This document shows, one piece after another, positions 7,401 to 15,304 of a DNA stretch of 26,337 nt. The DNA is taken from assembly GCA_010279815.1 (NCBI GenBank), contig QEOQ01000455.1, positions 145,578 to 171,914 on the forward strand, written 5' to 3'. Within the stretch, counting starts at the first letter, position 1, and each line of letters opens with the position of its first letter. The position numbers and the translations under genes were made by a program. A model generated the notes under the pieces. That model ran no database searches, was not told where the DNA came from, and worked only from the letters and a program-made list of their open reading frames with translations. Source of the stretch: Brachionus plicatilis. Its lineage: Eukaryota > Rotifera > Eurotatoria > Ploima > Brachionidae.

Positions 7401-10286
7401 GAAAATACCATAAAAATGGGATATTTTCCAGAAATAAAGCCCAAATTTAACTTTTACTCTAACAAAAAAATTGTCTGTCAAAGTATGCCAATGACATTCA
7501 AAATCTCTGCAAAATGCGCTTCGCTAGAGCACATTAAAATCAAATTTATTTTAAATTTGCAGAAATATTTTTTTTTTGAAAAATTCAAATTTTTTCAATT
7601 TTTTTCTGAAGAAAATTAGGCTGGAAAATTTAAGATTTTTTCATTAAAATTTCGTATTTAAAATTTAGGTACCATACCGGTTATGTTATTAAGGCTGATA
7701 ACTTAAATATTATCTTTTAGTTACGTTATCAGGAATGATAACAATTCATTCTTATTGATAACATTTTCTAAAGTTTGATAACAAAATTTTATAATTTTAA
7801 TTTTTAATTTTCATAACATTAAATGTAATATTTTATTTACAATTAAAAAATTAAAATGATAACAAAAAAAAATGTTCATACTTTCTATAAGATTTATCTA
7901 TAAATTTCTGATAACGTAACTAAAAGATAACATTTCGGGCAGGATTCAAAAAATGTATACAGTGTTTTTTTAAACCGCAAAACGGGTAATATTACACCAT
8001 TTTACGCATTTTTACATCAAACAATGTAAGATTAACTAAAATTACATCAAAAGTATGATGTAATAAAATGTTAGCTTACGTAAAATAATGTAAAATTACG
8101 TAATATTTCGTTAGTTTAAATGCTGACGGCCAAAAATGTCGAATTTATGAAACAAAAATTTGATTTTGATTAAATTTTTTTAGTTTTTTTAAAAACTGTA
8201 AAAAAATGTAATTTTTTGTAAAATTCACTGTTTATGACATTTATTGTTTCATTTTAATGCTTAAACTATTTTTTATTTTATTTAAAAAATAATTTCATTT
8301 TTTCAAAGGGTCTAAAGGTATTTTCAAAAAAAAAAACAAATCAAAAATCTTCTACACTAATCTTCGAAAAACATTTATTAGATCTTTATCATTAATAATC
8401 AAAAATCTATAAAAAAAATATTTAAAATTACTTATTCAAAAAGTACATGGCCCACTTAAAAAGTGACAGGAATATACCAAGAACTTGAAATTTTAAATTT
8501 TTTTACATTTTATTTCATAATTTTACACAAAAAAATTAAATTTTCACTAAATTCTGTTTCTTATGAATAAAATTTGGCATCTTTAAATCTAGGATCAAAC
8601 AAATCATATCAAATATTATTTTGTTTACGACTGTTCAATTGTATCTGATTAAATGTTAATTTTGTATTCATTTTTTTTTACAATTTTTTCTTCAATATTT
8701 TCACTACAAAAAAAATTTAATAAAAAATATTTTTCAATGAATATCATTTTATACTATTTCAATTTTTTTTAACTCACGTGAAAACTTCACCTTAGTCCGT
8801 TTCTCACTTAATTTTACGCAAAACTAAACAATTTTTGGGAAAATTTGGCAAAATTTTACAATGAAAAAATAAATAATCAAATAATTTAAAGATTTAAAAA
8901 AGAAAAATTTAACTTTTTTTTTTCTTAAAAAAATTATGCTAGAAAAAAGTTACGATTTTTTCCGTAATATTTCTTAAAAAATATATTTATGGGCTAAAAA
9001 ATTTGAAAATTGGTTAATTTTTGTTAAAATTTATTGATCCAAAAAAAAAAAATTAAAATTGTATATTAGTGTATTTTTTTGTAGTGTTTTTTTTGTATAT
9101 AAATTTCAACAAAAATTTACCAAATTTTACATTTTTTCATTTTTTCAAATGCTGTTAATTATTTTAATTAGAAAAAAAAACAAAAACATTAGACAAGAAT
9201 TCTATACAAAGCTTTGGGTCTCACAGTATTTATCAAGAAATTGTGCACCTTGAACTTTTACTCGTTCAATAATGTTTTTACGTAAGGAACCCAGTGCAGC
9301 TTCAGCTTCTCGTAAATTCCTGAAACATTTAGTAGACTTTGTTTCGAAAATGAAAAAAAATTATTAAAAATCTGGATACTTTTTTTCCATAGTCACGATA
9401 CATTTTTTAATTCTTCAATATCAAATAATAATTTAGAATTTCAATCATCAATTTTTTTTATTGAAAATCATTGCGATTTTATTTTGATTATTTTATTTTA
9501 GACTTAAAAAATCTTAAAATGAAGAAGAATTTAAAAAGAATTTTATTATTTTTAAATTGTTACATTACAATTTATAATTAAAAAGCTTGAATTTACTTAA
9601 AAAATTTCAACTTTGTCTATCTTCAATTTATTAAAAATTCTTTAGTTAAAATTAAATAAAATTAAAATTTTTACTCAAAATTTGAATTTTTTTTCATATC
9701 TTTAAAAGGATAAAGAAACAAAAATTACATCTATGAAATAAAAAATAAATAAAATAAAAATTAAGACAAAATTTAATGAAATTCAAATGCAAAGAAATAT
9801 TTAAAAATAAAATTTTTTTTATTTGAAATTAATATTATGAAATAAAACAAAATTATTATAATAAATTGTAGTAAACTATTTGAACGCTAATTATTTTGCT
9901 CAATTAACGAGATTTAATTAAAAATTTTAAATGCGTTGTATTATAAGCCAGAGAGCTCATTTTTTATATGGACCAGCTAAAACATTTTTCATAAACTTGG
10001 ACTAAACGATTTTTAATTCTAGACCCTGTCTGAACAAGTGAGCGAGTCAGATTTGGTAGCGGGCCTACTCTACCCGCCCATGAAACAAATCCAAAATGTT
10101 TCTGTCAAAATCGCGGTAGAGATATCCAAATACTACTATGAGACCGAATTGGCATCCCTCTATCCGGCACCTTACGACCTAGAGTCCTACATCCGCGACC
10201 AGCTCTACGACACCACCTACCAGTCGTACGTACCCAACACTTGGACATGGCCCGAAGAACACACCAAACCCAAGGACTTCAACTAG
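4465..10286 (+). CDS. ME: Malic enzyme, probably mitochondrial; two exons (4465-6009, 10023-10286)
   Basis: Oxidatively decarboxylates L-malate to pyruvate and CO2 with NAD(P)+ and a divalent metal. Exon 1 ends ...FLIAAR at a GTAAGT donor (6010). Exon 2 starts after TTTTAATTCTAG and reads TLSEQVSESDL...; the join is in frame and gives 602 residues, close to animal malic enzymes. The N-terminus (MLRINASSVRLISKSLN) is rich in Arg/Lys/Ser without acids, like a mitochondrial transit peptide. Key residues by comparison with human ME2, at a constant offset of 19: Tyr131 (YTP), Arg184 (DGERILGLGDLG), catalytic Lys202 (IPIGKLSLY), metal ligands Glu274, Asp275 (FEDF) and Asp298 (NDDIQGT). The second nucleotide fold has GAGQAACGIA (329-338), where GAGEAA is usual. 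After FD at 364-365 come Val and Asp rather than the Ser-Lys of NADP enzymes, hinting at NAD use. The C-terminus ends DYE/NTWTWPEE-like, as in the family. Confidence 0.95.
6040..6545. mobile_element. hAT-like non-autonomous element with internal minisatellite
   Basis: The left end is CAGTCTTGCGCAAAAGTCA (6040) and the reverse complement of the right end is CAGAGTTGTTGAAAAGTCA (6545), so the terminal repeats share CAG..TTG...AAAAGTCA. Flanking octamers TATTTAAA (6032-6039) and TCTTTAAA (6546-6553) match at 7 of 8 positions, as expected of an aged 8-bp hAT duplication. AAGTC/GACTT words recur many times near both ends, which resembles the subterminal transposase-binding repeats of hAT elements. 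It has no coding capacity. It inserted just 30 bp inside the malic enzyme intron. Confidence 0.55.
6203..6400. repeat. Minisatellite, five copies of a 41-bp unit
   Basis: The unit starts TGGCCGCCTTAATAACTACA and continues TGGAACGGCAAAAAATTCAT. Copies begin at 6204, 6245, 6286, 6327 and 6368, an exact 41-bp period. The middle copies are almost identical; the first and last have substitutions (the last reads TGACCGCTTTAA). Each unit is much richer in G+C than the intron and contains GCCG near one side and CGGC near the other, which could pair. It lies wholly inside the hAT-like element. Confidence 0.95.
6687..6750. mobile_element. Terminal fragment of the long-TIR family also present at 24773-25678
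   Basis: GGCAAACATTTCGATCCATAG followed by repeated ATAGAAA / GTAGAAAAAAATC words matches the left terminal repeat of the 906-bp element near the window end (GGGAACATATCGATCCATAG). No partner arm is visible nearby, so this is a truncated copy. Confidence 0.5.
6785..7300. mobile_element. Fragment of the hAT-like MITE family found intact at 14433-14721, split by a nested MITE
   Basis: 6785-6855 and 7203-7300 together align with the interior of the 14433-14721 element. Shared words are AAGTCC, AAATTTTTGAATACTGAAGA, GACATTTA then TGCTAAAATT, CAAGAAAATT, TGATATATGGCA and GCATTAGACAACCCAAGAG. The two halves are separated by a 347-bp insertion. The terminal repeats of this copy are not preserved. 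Confidence 0.75.
6856..7202. mobile_element. 347-bp TA-inserting MITE (Tc1/mariner type)
   Basis: The terminal inverted repeats begin CAGTGGTGATT and continue with AGTATTTTACGAAAAATTAC on the left and AGTATTTTTCGAAAAATTAC on the right (reverse complement), about 45 bp in all. TA dinucleotides flank it (6854-6855, 7203-7204). The same host sequence without the insert is at 14561-14572 (GACATTTATGCT), with a single TA, which directly supports insertion with TA duplication. It contains no ORF. Confidence 0.9.
7700..7937. mobile_element. Foldback element with 23-bp perfect inverted repeat and GATAAC motifs
   Basis: TTATCTTTTAGTTACGTTATC then AG at 7710-7732 is perfectly inverted at 7908-7930, about 175 bp apart. 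The interior carries GATAAC at least six times (for example 7697, 7737, 7758, 7779, 7857), and further inverted fragments around TGTTATC. It is coding-free and most likely a small non-autonomous DNA transposon whose outer limits have blurred. No target duplication could be assigned. Confidence 0.55.
9202..9360 (-). CDS. Unidentified antisense coding-like segment inside the malic enzyme intron
   Basis: On the minus strand 52 codons are open to a TAG at 9204-9202. The amino acid pattern is far less AT-biased than chance ORFs here: KCFRNLREAEAALGSLRKN, then IIERVKVQGAQFLDKYC, ending ETQSFV. It looks helical and amphipathic. CTACTAAATGTTTCAG precedes 9319, so it may be a terminal exon starting there (one base, then AAT), or the whole stretch may be a remnant of a transposon protein. 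No upstream exon was found on this strand as far as 10.0 kb. I do not recognise the family. Confidence 0.35.
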   Translation of the reverse strand, partial: FFFIFETKSTKCFRNLREAEAALGSLRKNIIERVKVQGAQFLDKYCETQSFV

Positions 10287-10384
10287 AAAATTTTTTATCT
10301 ACAACAAAAAAATAAGTAATTTTTCAATTTTTATTTATTTTTAAAACCTTTTCGATTTAAAATAAAATTTTTATAAAAAATTTT

Positions 10385-10600
10385 TTTCTCTTTTTTTACA
10401 AAGAGCCTGGTGCCATTTTTTTCATTTTAAATAAATTAAAAAAAAAATTTTTTTTTTTTCAAAACCCTCTTGGTCAAAGAGCATGGTGCCATTTTTTGTA
10501 ATTTTAAATAAATTTTTTATAAAAAATTTTTCTCTTTTTTTACAAAACCCTGCTGGTCAAAGAGCCGGGTACCATTTTTTTTCAATTTGAGTTAAATTCA
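10385..10600. repeat. Three diverged tandem copies upstream of RPRD1
   Basis: The phrase CAAAGAGCCTGGTGCCATTTTT occurs at 10399, as CAAAGAGCATGGTGCCATTTTT at 10475, and as CAAAGAGCCGGGTACCATTTTT at 10558. Copies are joined by T-rich tracts with ACCCT(C/G)(T/C)TGGT and TTTTAAATAAATT. The periods are 76 and 83 bp. The array fills the space between the malic enzyme stop and the RPRD1 start, so it holds the RPRD1 promoter or 5' UTR and the malic enzyme 3' end. Confidence 0.85.
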
Positions 10601-10609
10601 AGATTTAGA

Positions 10610-11569
10610 ATGAGTTTCAGCGAGGCTTCTTTGCAAAAAAAGTTCGCCGAGCTGACCAACACCCAGCAGAGTGTGCAAACTTTGTCCTTGTGGCTGATCC
10701 ATCACAGAAAAAATTCCAAAACAATTGTTGCCACTTGGTACAAAGAGCTGACCGGCAACCCGAAGCCGGACCGAAAATTGACTCTGCTCTACTTGGCAAA
10801 TGACATCTTGCAAAACAGCCGCAAAAAGGGCAACGAATACCTGAAAGAATTCTCGAACATAATGAGCGATGCCATTGGCGACATAGCCAAGTATTCAGAT
10901 GACAAGACTCGGTTTACAGTGGAGAGAATTCTGAATATTTGGAAGGACAGAAAAATATACCAAGATGACCAAATAGAAAAGTTCAGACAAAAACTGCACT
11001 CGACCAAGTCTCTCATTTCGCCAGAGAAGTCGCCGAGCTGCAGACCAGACAAGGCAAAATTGTCGCTGAGGGAAGAGGTGGAAAAAGAGCTGTCAGAGAA
11101 CGCAGGGATAGCAGTGCCCGAGCCAGCAGACTTGGCACAGATGCTGCACGAATTGGAGAGCTCGGCCTCTAGTGATGCATTAGTGAGACAAAAAATAGCC
11201 GCTCTGCCTCACCAAGTGACCGACATGGAAGAGCTGAAAAAGCTAAGGGAGCGGAACGAGGCCCTGGAACTGTCCAAGATGGTGGACGATGCCTCTGCGC
11301 TCCTAAATGGCTACAATCTAAGATTGCAGCAGGAATTGGTCAACAGAAAGCAGACAGCGCTCAAATTGGCTGCTTTTATTCGCAACCAAAGTTCAGAAAT
11401 TGAAAACGATGAAAAAATGATTTCAGAATGGCAGGAGAAAGTGAAGCAAGTGAATGCGGTGAAAAAAGAGCTGCAAAATCATCTGCAAAGTTTGCCCGAC
11501 TTGGCCAGCATTGAAGAAGCTGCCGAGCTCGTACCTCTTCCCAGTGCTGGTGATTTGTTCTCAAATTAA
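10610..11569 (+). CDS. RPRD1: RPRD1/CREPT-like RNA polymerase II CTD-interacting protein
   Basis: Single-exon gene of 319 residues; human RPRD1A/B are 312/326. Proteins of this family (yeast Rtt103 relatives) bind the phosphorylated C-terminal domain of RNA polymerase II in the nucleus and help recruit phosphatases such as RPAP2. The CTD-interacting domain spans residues 1-132: LSELTNTQQSVQT-like start, LSLWLIHHRKNS (25-36), RKLTLLYLANDILQNSRKK (55-73), RILNIWKDR (106-114). A charged linker follows, then the coiled-coil dimerisation region at about 172-298 (SDALVRQKIAALP, LLNGYNLRLQQEL, VKKELQNHLQSLPDL) and the family C-terminus PLPSAGDLFS. The ATG at 10610 is the first in frame and matches the family start MSxFSE. 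A poly-A-rich AATAAA region directly follows the stop. KGD4 begins 131 bp downstream on the same strand. Confidence 0.97.
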   Translation: MSFSEASLQKKFAELTNTQQSVQTLSLWLIHHRKNSKTIVATWYKELTGNPKPDRKLTLLYLANDILQNSRKKGNEYLKEFSNIMSDAIGDIAKYSDDKTRFTVERILNIWKDRKIYQDDQIEKFRQKLHSTKSLISPEKSPSCRPDKAKLSLREEVEKELSENAGIAVPEPADLAQMLHELESSASSDALVRQKIAALPHQVTDMEELKKLRERNEALELSKMVDDASALLNGYNLRLQQELVNRKQTALKLAAFIRNQSSEIENDEKMISEWQEKVKQVNAVKKELQNHLQSLPDLASIEEAAELVPLPSAGDLFSN

Positions 11570-11700
11570 ATAAAAAAAAAAAAAAAATTTGTTTTGTAAA
11601 TAAAAAGAATGTAAAAATTTGAAAAAATTTTATTTATTTTAAATGACACTTTTGACAAGGTGTTGATTCGAGTGCTTAAAAGCTGCTAATTGTTTTCAAG

Positions 11701-11972
11701 ATGAAGTTGATAGAACGAGCGGTCAAGTTTTCACAGAGAATTCCTTTGATCAAGTTTCGCTTTGGGCCTAGAAGTAAGCTTTGGGCTCTTTTGTGACTGA
11801 AGTTACTTTTTTAGCTTCGAAGATTGAAGAGACTAAAAAAGTTGAGCCACAAGCAGACAATCGGGAACCCAAGAAGCGGACAGTGTTGGAATTTGTCCAG
11901 TTACCTGAAAGATATCGGCCAAGACCTATCGCCGACGAAGAAATAAACGCTATCAATGTAAATTTGAATTAA
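11701..11972 (+). CDS. KGD4: KGD4/MRPS36-like 2-oxoglutarate dehydrogenase subunit; exons 11701-11773, 11815-11972
   Basis: KGD4 (MRPS36, yeast Ymr31) is a small mitochondrial adaptor that tethers the E3 component to the 2-oxoglutarate dehydrogenase complex. The first exon encodes MKLIERAVKFSQRIPLIKFR then FGPR. This matches the conserved N-terminal motif xxPLIKFxxxR. A 41-nt intron (GTAAGC...TTTTTTAG, 11774-11814) follows after the first base of codon 25. The second exon ends LPERYRPRPIADEEINAINV, matching the family end LPxKYRRK-xxxEExExIxxGG. Total 76 residues, shorter than human (103), mainly in the linker. Family identity rests on the two end motifs. Only 131 bp separate it from RPRD1 and the ATG follows directly on TTTTCAAG. 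Confidence 0.8.
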
Positions 11973-13387
11973 AAATTATTTTTTTTTAACAATTTTTTTA
12001 TCTTTAGCATGGTGGTTATTGATTTAAAAAAATTGAAACTTAAACATTTTTTAATTTTTAAATAAATATCTTAATTAAAATTTATTAAATTATTAATGGA
12101 TTTTATTTATTTGTTTATTTAAGTTAACAAAGACTAAATAAGACATGTGTCTATCTGTCAAACCATCAAGATAGTTTAACAGTTAGTTTTTTAATTCATA
12201 TTTTCATAAGCTTTTTAGACCTGTTCAAATTTACAAAATTTATATTATTTATAAAAAAAAAATTCAATTAAAAAGGTATTTTACAAAAGAAATAATATTA
12301 AATCGTCAAATAAAAAATGAATTGTCAAATATTATATTAATTGTCATATAAATGACTAAAAAAGTCATATCAATAAATAAATGTCAAATAAAAAATGGTT
12401 TAATTTTTTGTGTTTGAATTAAAAAATGTATCCAATTGTTATAAACCTTAAAAAAAGAATTAATTCTTTCCGGATCTGTTAAGATCTAGTGGTTCGCGGT
12501 TAAAACTCAAATAATAAAAGAAATTAAATATTATAATAATAGTAACTTTATTAATAAATGGCCACTTCTAGCCTGAACAAATAATAAAGAAAAATGGAGA
12601 AAAGAAAAGAAAAAAATAATAATTTCAAAGTTTTTCTTCTAATCGCACATGTCTAGTATTTTACTCAGTGTTACATACTATCAACTTGCTAATCGCATGA
12701 GATCATAGTGTTGCACTGTGAAACTATAGACATTAGTTGAATAGAGTCGGTGTTGTAGTTATTGAGAGAACTACAAAAATTTTTTATCTAATTGTTTTTT
12801 AATTCTTATTTATCAATTGAATTATTATTTTTTTAATATTAAATTTAATTTTTTTTTTCTTAATAGATGAAAAAATATCAAAATAGGTGAACTAAAATTT
12901 CAAAAACCTGAGAACAAGGGCATCTTGAAGTTGATGATCAATTTAAAATATCATTTCAATTCAAAAAGTTTGTCTTTAGATATTAAACTAAATCTTTGGT
13001 TTAATTTAAATAATTTTAATGTAACATGATTTACATGCAATGTAGATTTAGAAAATAAAAAAAGATCTGCTGAGAGATCGCCCATGGTAGCACATTGCGC
13101 TATAATAGGAAAATTAGAGAAATTAGAGAACTGATATGATCATACAGTATTTTGAAAAATTTTAGAAATTCTTTTATTTGTTAACACCAAGATTGTTTTT
13201 ATGTATATAATAGGCGAGAAAATAAGAAAAAAGCGGCTTTTTTTAAAAAAAGTTTTCTGTCATCAATTCAAAAACATAAAACCAAAAAAAATTGAGTGAA
13301 AAAAAATCACAGAGAAAATACAAAAAATGAAAAAAATATAAAAATAATAAGAAAGAATCGGTTCAAAAGTTTAGAAATTTTTACAAT
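11973..13387. other. AT-rich spacer between KGD4 and a Tc1 remnant
   Basis: No gene is visible. At 12305-12400 GTCAAATAAAAAATG occurs twice with related GTCAAATAT/GTCATATAAATGAC words, a small decayed repeat. A less AT-rich island at 12477-12775 is a possible solo LTR. At 13066-13110 GATCTGCTGAGAGATC, a near-palindrome, precedes GCCCATGGTAGCACATTGCGC, unassigned. Confidence 0.4.
12477..12775 (-). mobile_element. Possible solo LTR (minus orientation)
   Basis: Read on the minus strand, 299 bp begin TGTAGTTCTCTC and end CCACTAGATCTTAACA, so it has TG...CA ends with short inverted TGT/ACA termini. It carries AATAAAG two thirds of the way along and is distinctly less AT-rich than the flanks. The TAATCGCA-containing stretches at 12652 and 12691 are diverged duplicates. 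No second LTR, primer-binding site, coding region or 5-bp target duplication was found. Confidence 0.3.
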
Positions 13388-14051
13388 TTAATATTTGAAA
13401 TGACCGCCTTAGGCCTTATAACAAGCTAAAACTCTTTTTGACATTGATTCAATCACTTTTTATACGTACTCAGTCGGAATCTGTAACCACTCTTTGTGTA
13501 AAACTCTTTTAAATGCTCAATAGAGGTTACTTTAGTGTTAACCATTCTGGCATCCATGTATGACCAAAAGTTCTCAATTGGGTTGAGATCTGATGAACGG
13601 GAACACCATGGCGGAACCTCAATGTTCTGCTCTTTGAATCAGTCGCTCACTGAGTAAGCAGTTTGTGCTGAAGCGCCAACTTGATGAAAAACCCAAGTGT
13701 CGTCTGGCTTAAATAGGAGTTCAACAGATGGTAAAGATTGTTTTCCAAGGTGTTGATGCAGACAAACTGATTAATTCGTCCTGTATAAATGTTGCATATA
13801 CCAGTGCCTTTGTAAGAAATGCATTCCCAGATACCAGCTGACCCTCCACCGTTTTGTAACCTTGGTATACAGAACTTCGGGTGAAACTTTTCATTTTTAA
13901 ACCTTTTTATTATTACTCTTGATTTATGATTAAAGACCTCAAAATTTCTGAAAAAACAATAAAAAGCGAGACACAATTTTTTATTTTTCTGATCGTTGTT
14001 ATTTTTTTTTTGATTTTTTTCTCTCGGGTTTGAATAAAATTTTGTTGACAA
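13388..14051 (-). pseudogene. Tc1-type DD34E transposase remnant, frameshifted
   Basis: Pieces of one Tc1-family transposase lie in consecutive frames on the minus strand. From N to C they are NHKSRVIIKRFKNEKFHPKF, GGGSAGIWECISYKGTG, DDTWVFHQVGASAQTAYSVS, FKEQNIEVPPWCSRSSDLNP with IENFWSYMDARM, and MSKRVLACYKA (stop) GGHFKY. The spacing from the expected second Asp to the Glu of PIENFW is 34 residues, the DD34E signature. The second catalytic Asp is replaced (VGASAQ where DGASAH is usual). At least two frameshifts and several stops are present. The DNA-binding domains and the first catalytic Asp are not recognisable. It cannot be active. Confidence 0.85.
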
Positions 14052-14432
14052 CCATTCAAAAAATAATGGATTAGTTGATTTATCAAAAATGTTAATTGAT
14101 TCGGTCTTGCCTCTTATGTGGCCAGGGAGGTCACATATTATGTTACCAAGTGACTTAGGTCGATTAGGTTACCAGTCATTTTTTTTCCTGGTCACATATT
14201 ATGAGACAAGATTTTTATTACAATAAAAAATAGAAATTAACAATGATTTTAGTTTTTATTTATGTGACCAAAAAAATATTTACGCCAACAAAATGTTCCA
14301 AAGATTAAATTTTTGATGTTTATTATATAAGTGACTTAAATTGAGTTAATAAAAGTATTATTTATGCATTTTTGAAATATTCGAGTTAAATTATTCTCAC
14401 AAGAATATCAAAAATAAATCAAGAGATTTTAT

Positions 14433-14721
14433 CAGAGTTGTTAAAAAGTCACAAGACTTTTTTTTTTTTTCAAAAGTCCGACAAAAGACTTTAATTTTTT
14501 TTCAAAAAAAAAGTCTAAGTCCAGGCTTCAAAATTTTGAATACTGAAGAAGAATTGTGAAGACATTTATGCTAAAATTGCAAGAAAATTCTGATATATGG
14601 CATATCTTTATGCATTAGACAACCCAAGAGTATATAAATTTTTTGATATGAAGCCTGATCTTGCAAACTTAAAAAAAAATTCCGGACTTTGACTTTTTTT
14701 TGAGATTTTTAAACAACTCTG
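14433..14721. mobile_element. hAT-like MITE, 289 bp, perfect 8-bp target duplication
   Basis: The ends are CAGAGTTGTTAAAAAGTC (left) and CAGAGTTGTTTAAAAATC (right, reverse complement). GATTTTAT flanks it on both sides (14425-14432 and 14722-14729), an exact 8-bp duplication as produced by hAT transposases. It is non-coding. It is nested within the 14103-15296 element, so it is the younger of the two. A second copy of its interior is in the malic enzyme intron (6785-7300). Confidence 0.85.
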
Positions 14722-14996
14722 GATTTTATATATGATTTTCACTTTTTAAAATTTTATTCAAAATTCACAATTCGTCAAAAAAATTGATTAATTTTTATCT
14801 ATTTTAATTAGCTAAAAAATGCATTTAAACGCTTTTTTTCAAATTATTAATATTAATTTTGTTTTTATTAATTTAGAATCGTTTTCATCAAAACTTAAAG
14901 TATAATTAATTTTTTACAAGCTAACAAGTTTATAATAAAATTAATAAAAATGAGTTTTTATCATTTTTTTTGTATTCCCAACGCATTTAACTTCGT

Positions 14997-15090
14997 TTAC
15001 AATGGCGTTTTTATTTTCTCAGGACTGTCATCATCGGTATCCTCCATTAAAAATCTTGTTTCGGTCTCGATAAAATTAACAAAATTATTT
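14997..15090 (-). pseudogene. Short acidic open segment inside the long-TIR element
   Basis: On the minus strand about 30 codons are open to a TAA at 14999-14997 and include IETETRFLMEDTDDDSPEKI. The acidic composition and the local rise in G+C are unlike the surroundings. Upstream at about 15175-15200 there is a donor-like CAATACAG/GTAACA. This may be the last piece of a transposase gene carried by the element, but no family is recognised. Confidence 0.25.
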
Positions 15091-15304
15091 CAAATTTTAT
15101 GATCTGATTTAAAATCTAAAATTTCTTTGCAAATTTTCCTTGAATTTTTTTTAAAATTTCAAATATTTGTTACCTGTATTGTAATTCTGTGAGCAGGTAA
15201 AAAATTTTTAAAATATTTTTAAAATTTGTATCATCAATTTGACTTACTTGGTAACATATTGACCCCCCTGTCCTGGTCACACAAGAAGCAAGACCCATTG
15301 ATTC

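Larger units (their letters stand above)
6010..10022 (+). other. 4013-nt intron of the malic enzyme gene, a transposon trap
   Basis: Bounded by GTAAGT and TTCTAG. It contains, in order, a 506-bp hAT-like element with an internal minisatellite, a fragment of a long-TIR element, a second hAT-like repeat split by a TA-inserting MITE, a foldback element rich in GATAAC, and an antisense coding-like segment at 9202-9360. The stretches 7940-9200 and 9370-10022 show nothing beyond A/T runs. A strong open reading frame is absent from the sense strand. Confidence 0.85.
14103..15296. mobile_element. 1.2-kb long-TIR element with 8-bp target duplication
   Basis: The left end reads GGTCTTGCCTCTTATGTGGC and the reverse complement of the right end GGGTCTTGCTTCTTGTGTGA. 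Both continue through CCAGG, GGTCA, then TATGTTACCAAGT, about 55 bp of imperfect inverted repeat. ATTGATTC occurs at 14095-14102 and again at 15297-15304, directly bordering the element. A third, inverted copy of the terminal repeat lies just inside the left end (14187-14211, CCTGGTCACATATTATGAGA), so the left 110 bp could fold back. GGTCACATATTATG is exactly repeated at 14129 and 14190. It hosts a nested hAT-like MITE at 14433. The 8-bp duplication fits hAT, P or Merlin families; I cannot choose. Confidence 0.75.

Noticed and set aside
7395..7619. 74-codon plus-strand ORF in the malic enzyme intron
   Set aside because: Lys/Phe-rich, ends in a poly-Phe tract; lies in intronic repeat-rich DNA and has no family resemblance.
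7960..8230. Second TA-type MITE starting TACAGTG at 7958 and ending CACTG at 8230
   Set aside because: Ends share only CAGTG plus general AT-rich words, and no TA directly follows the right end.
13920..14051. N-terminal part of the minus-strand frame over the Tc1 remnant as an independent gene
   Set aside because: The Lys/Asn-rich start is a translation of A-rich sequence; only the part from NHKSRV onward matches Tc1 transposase.
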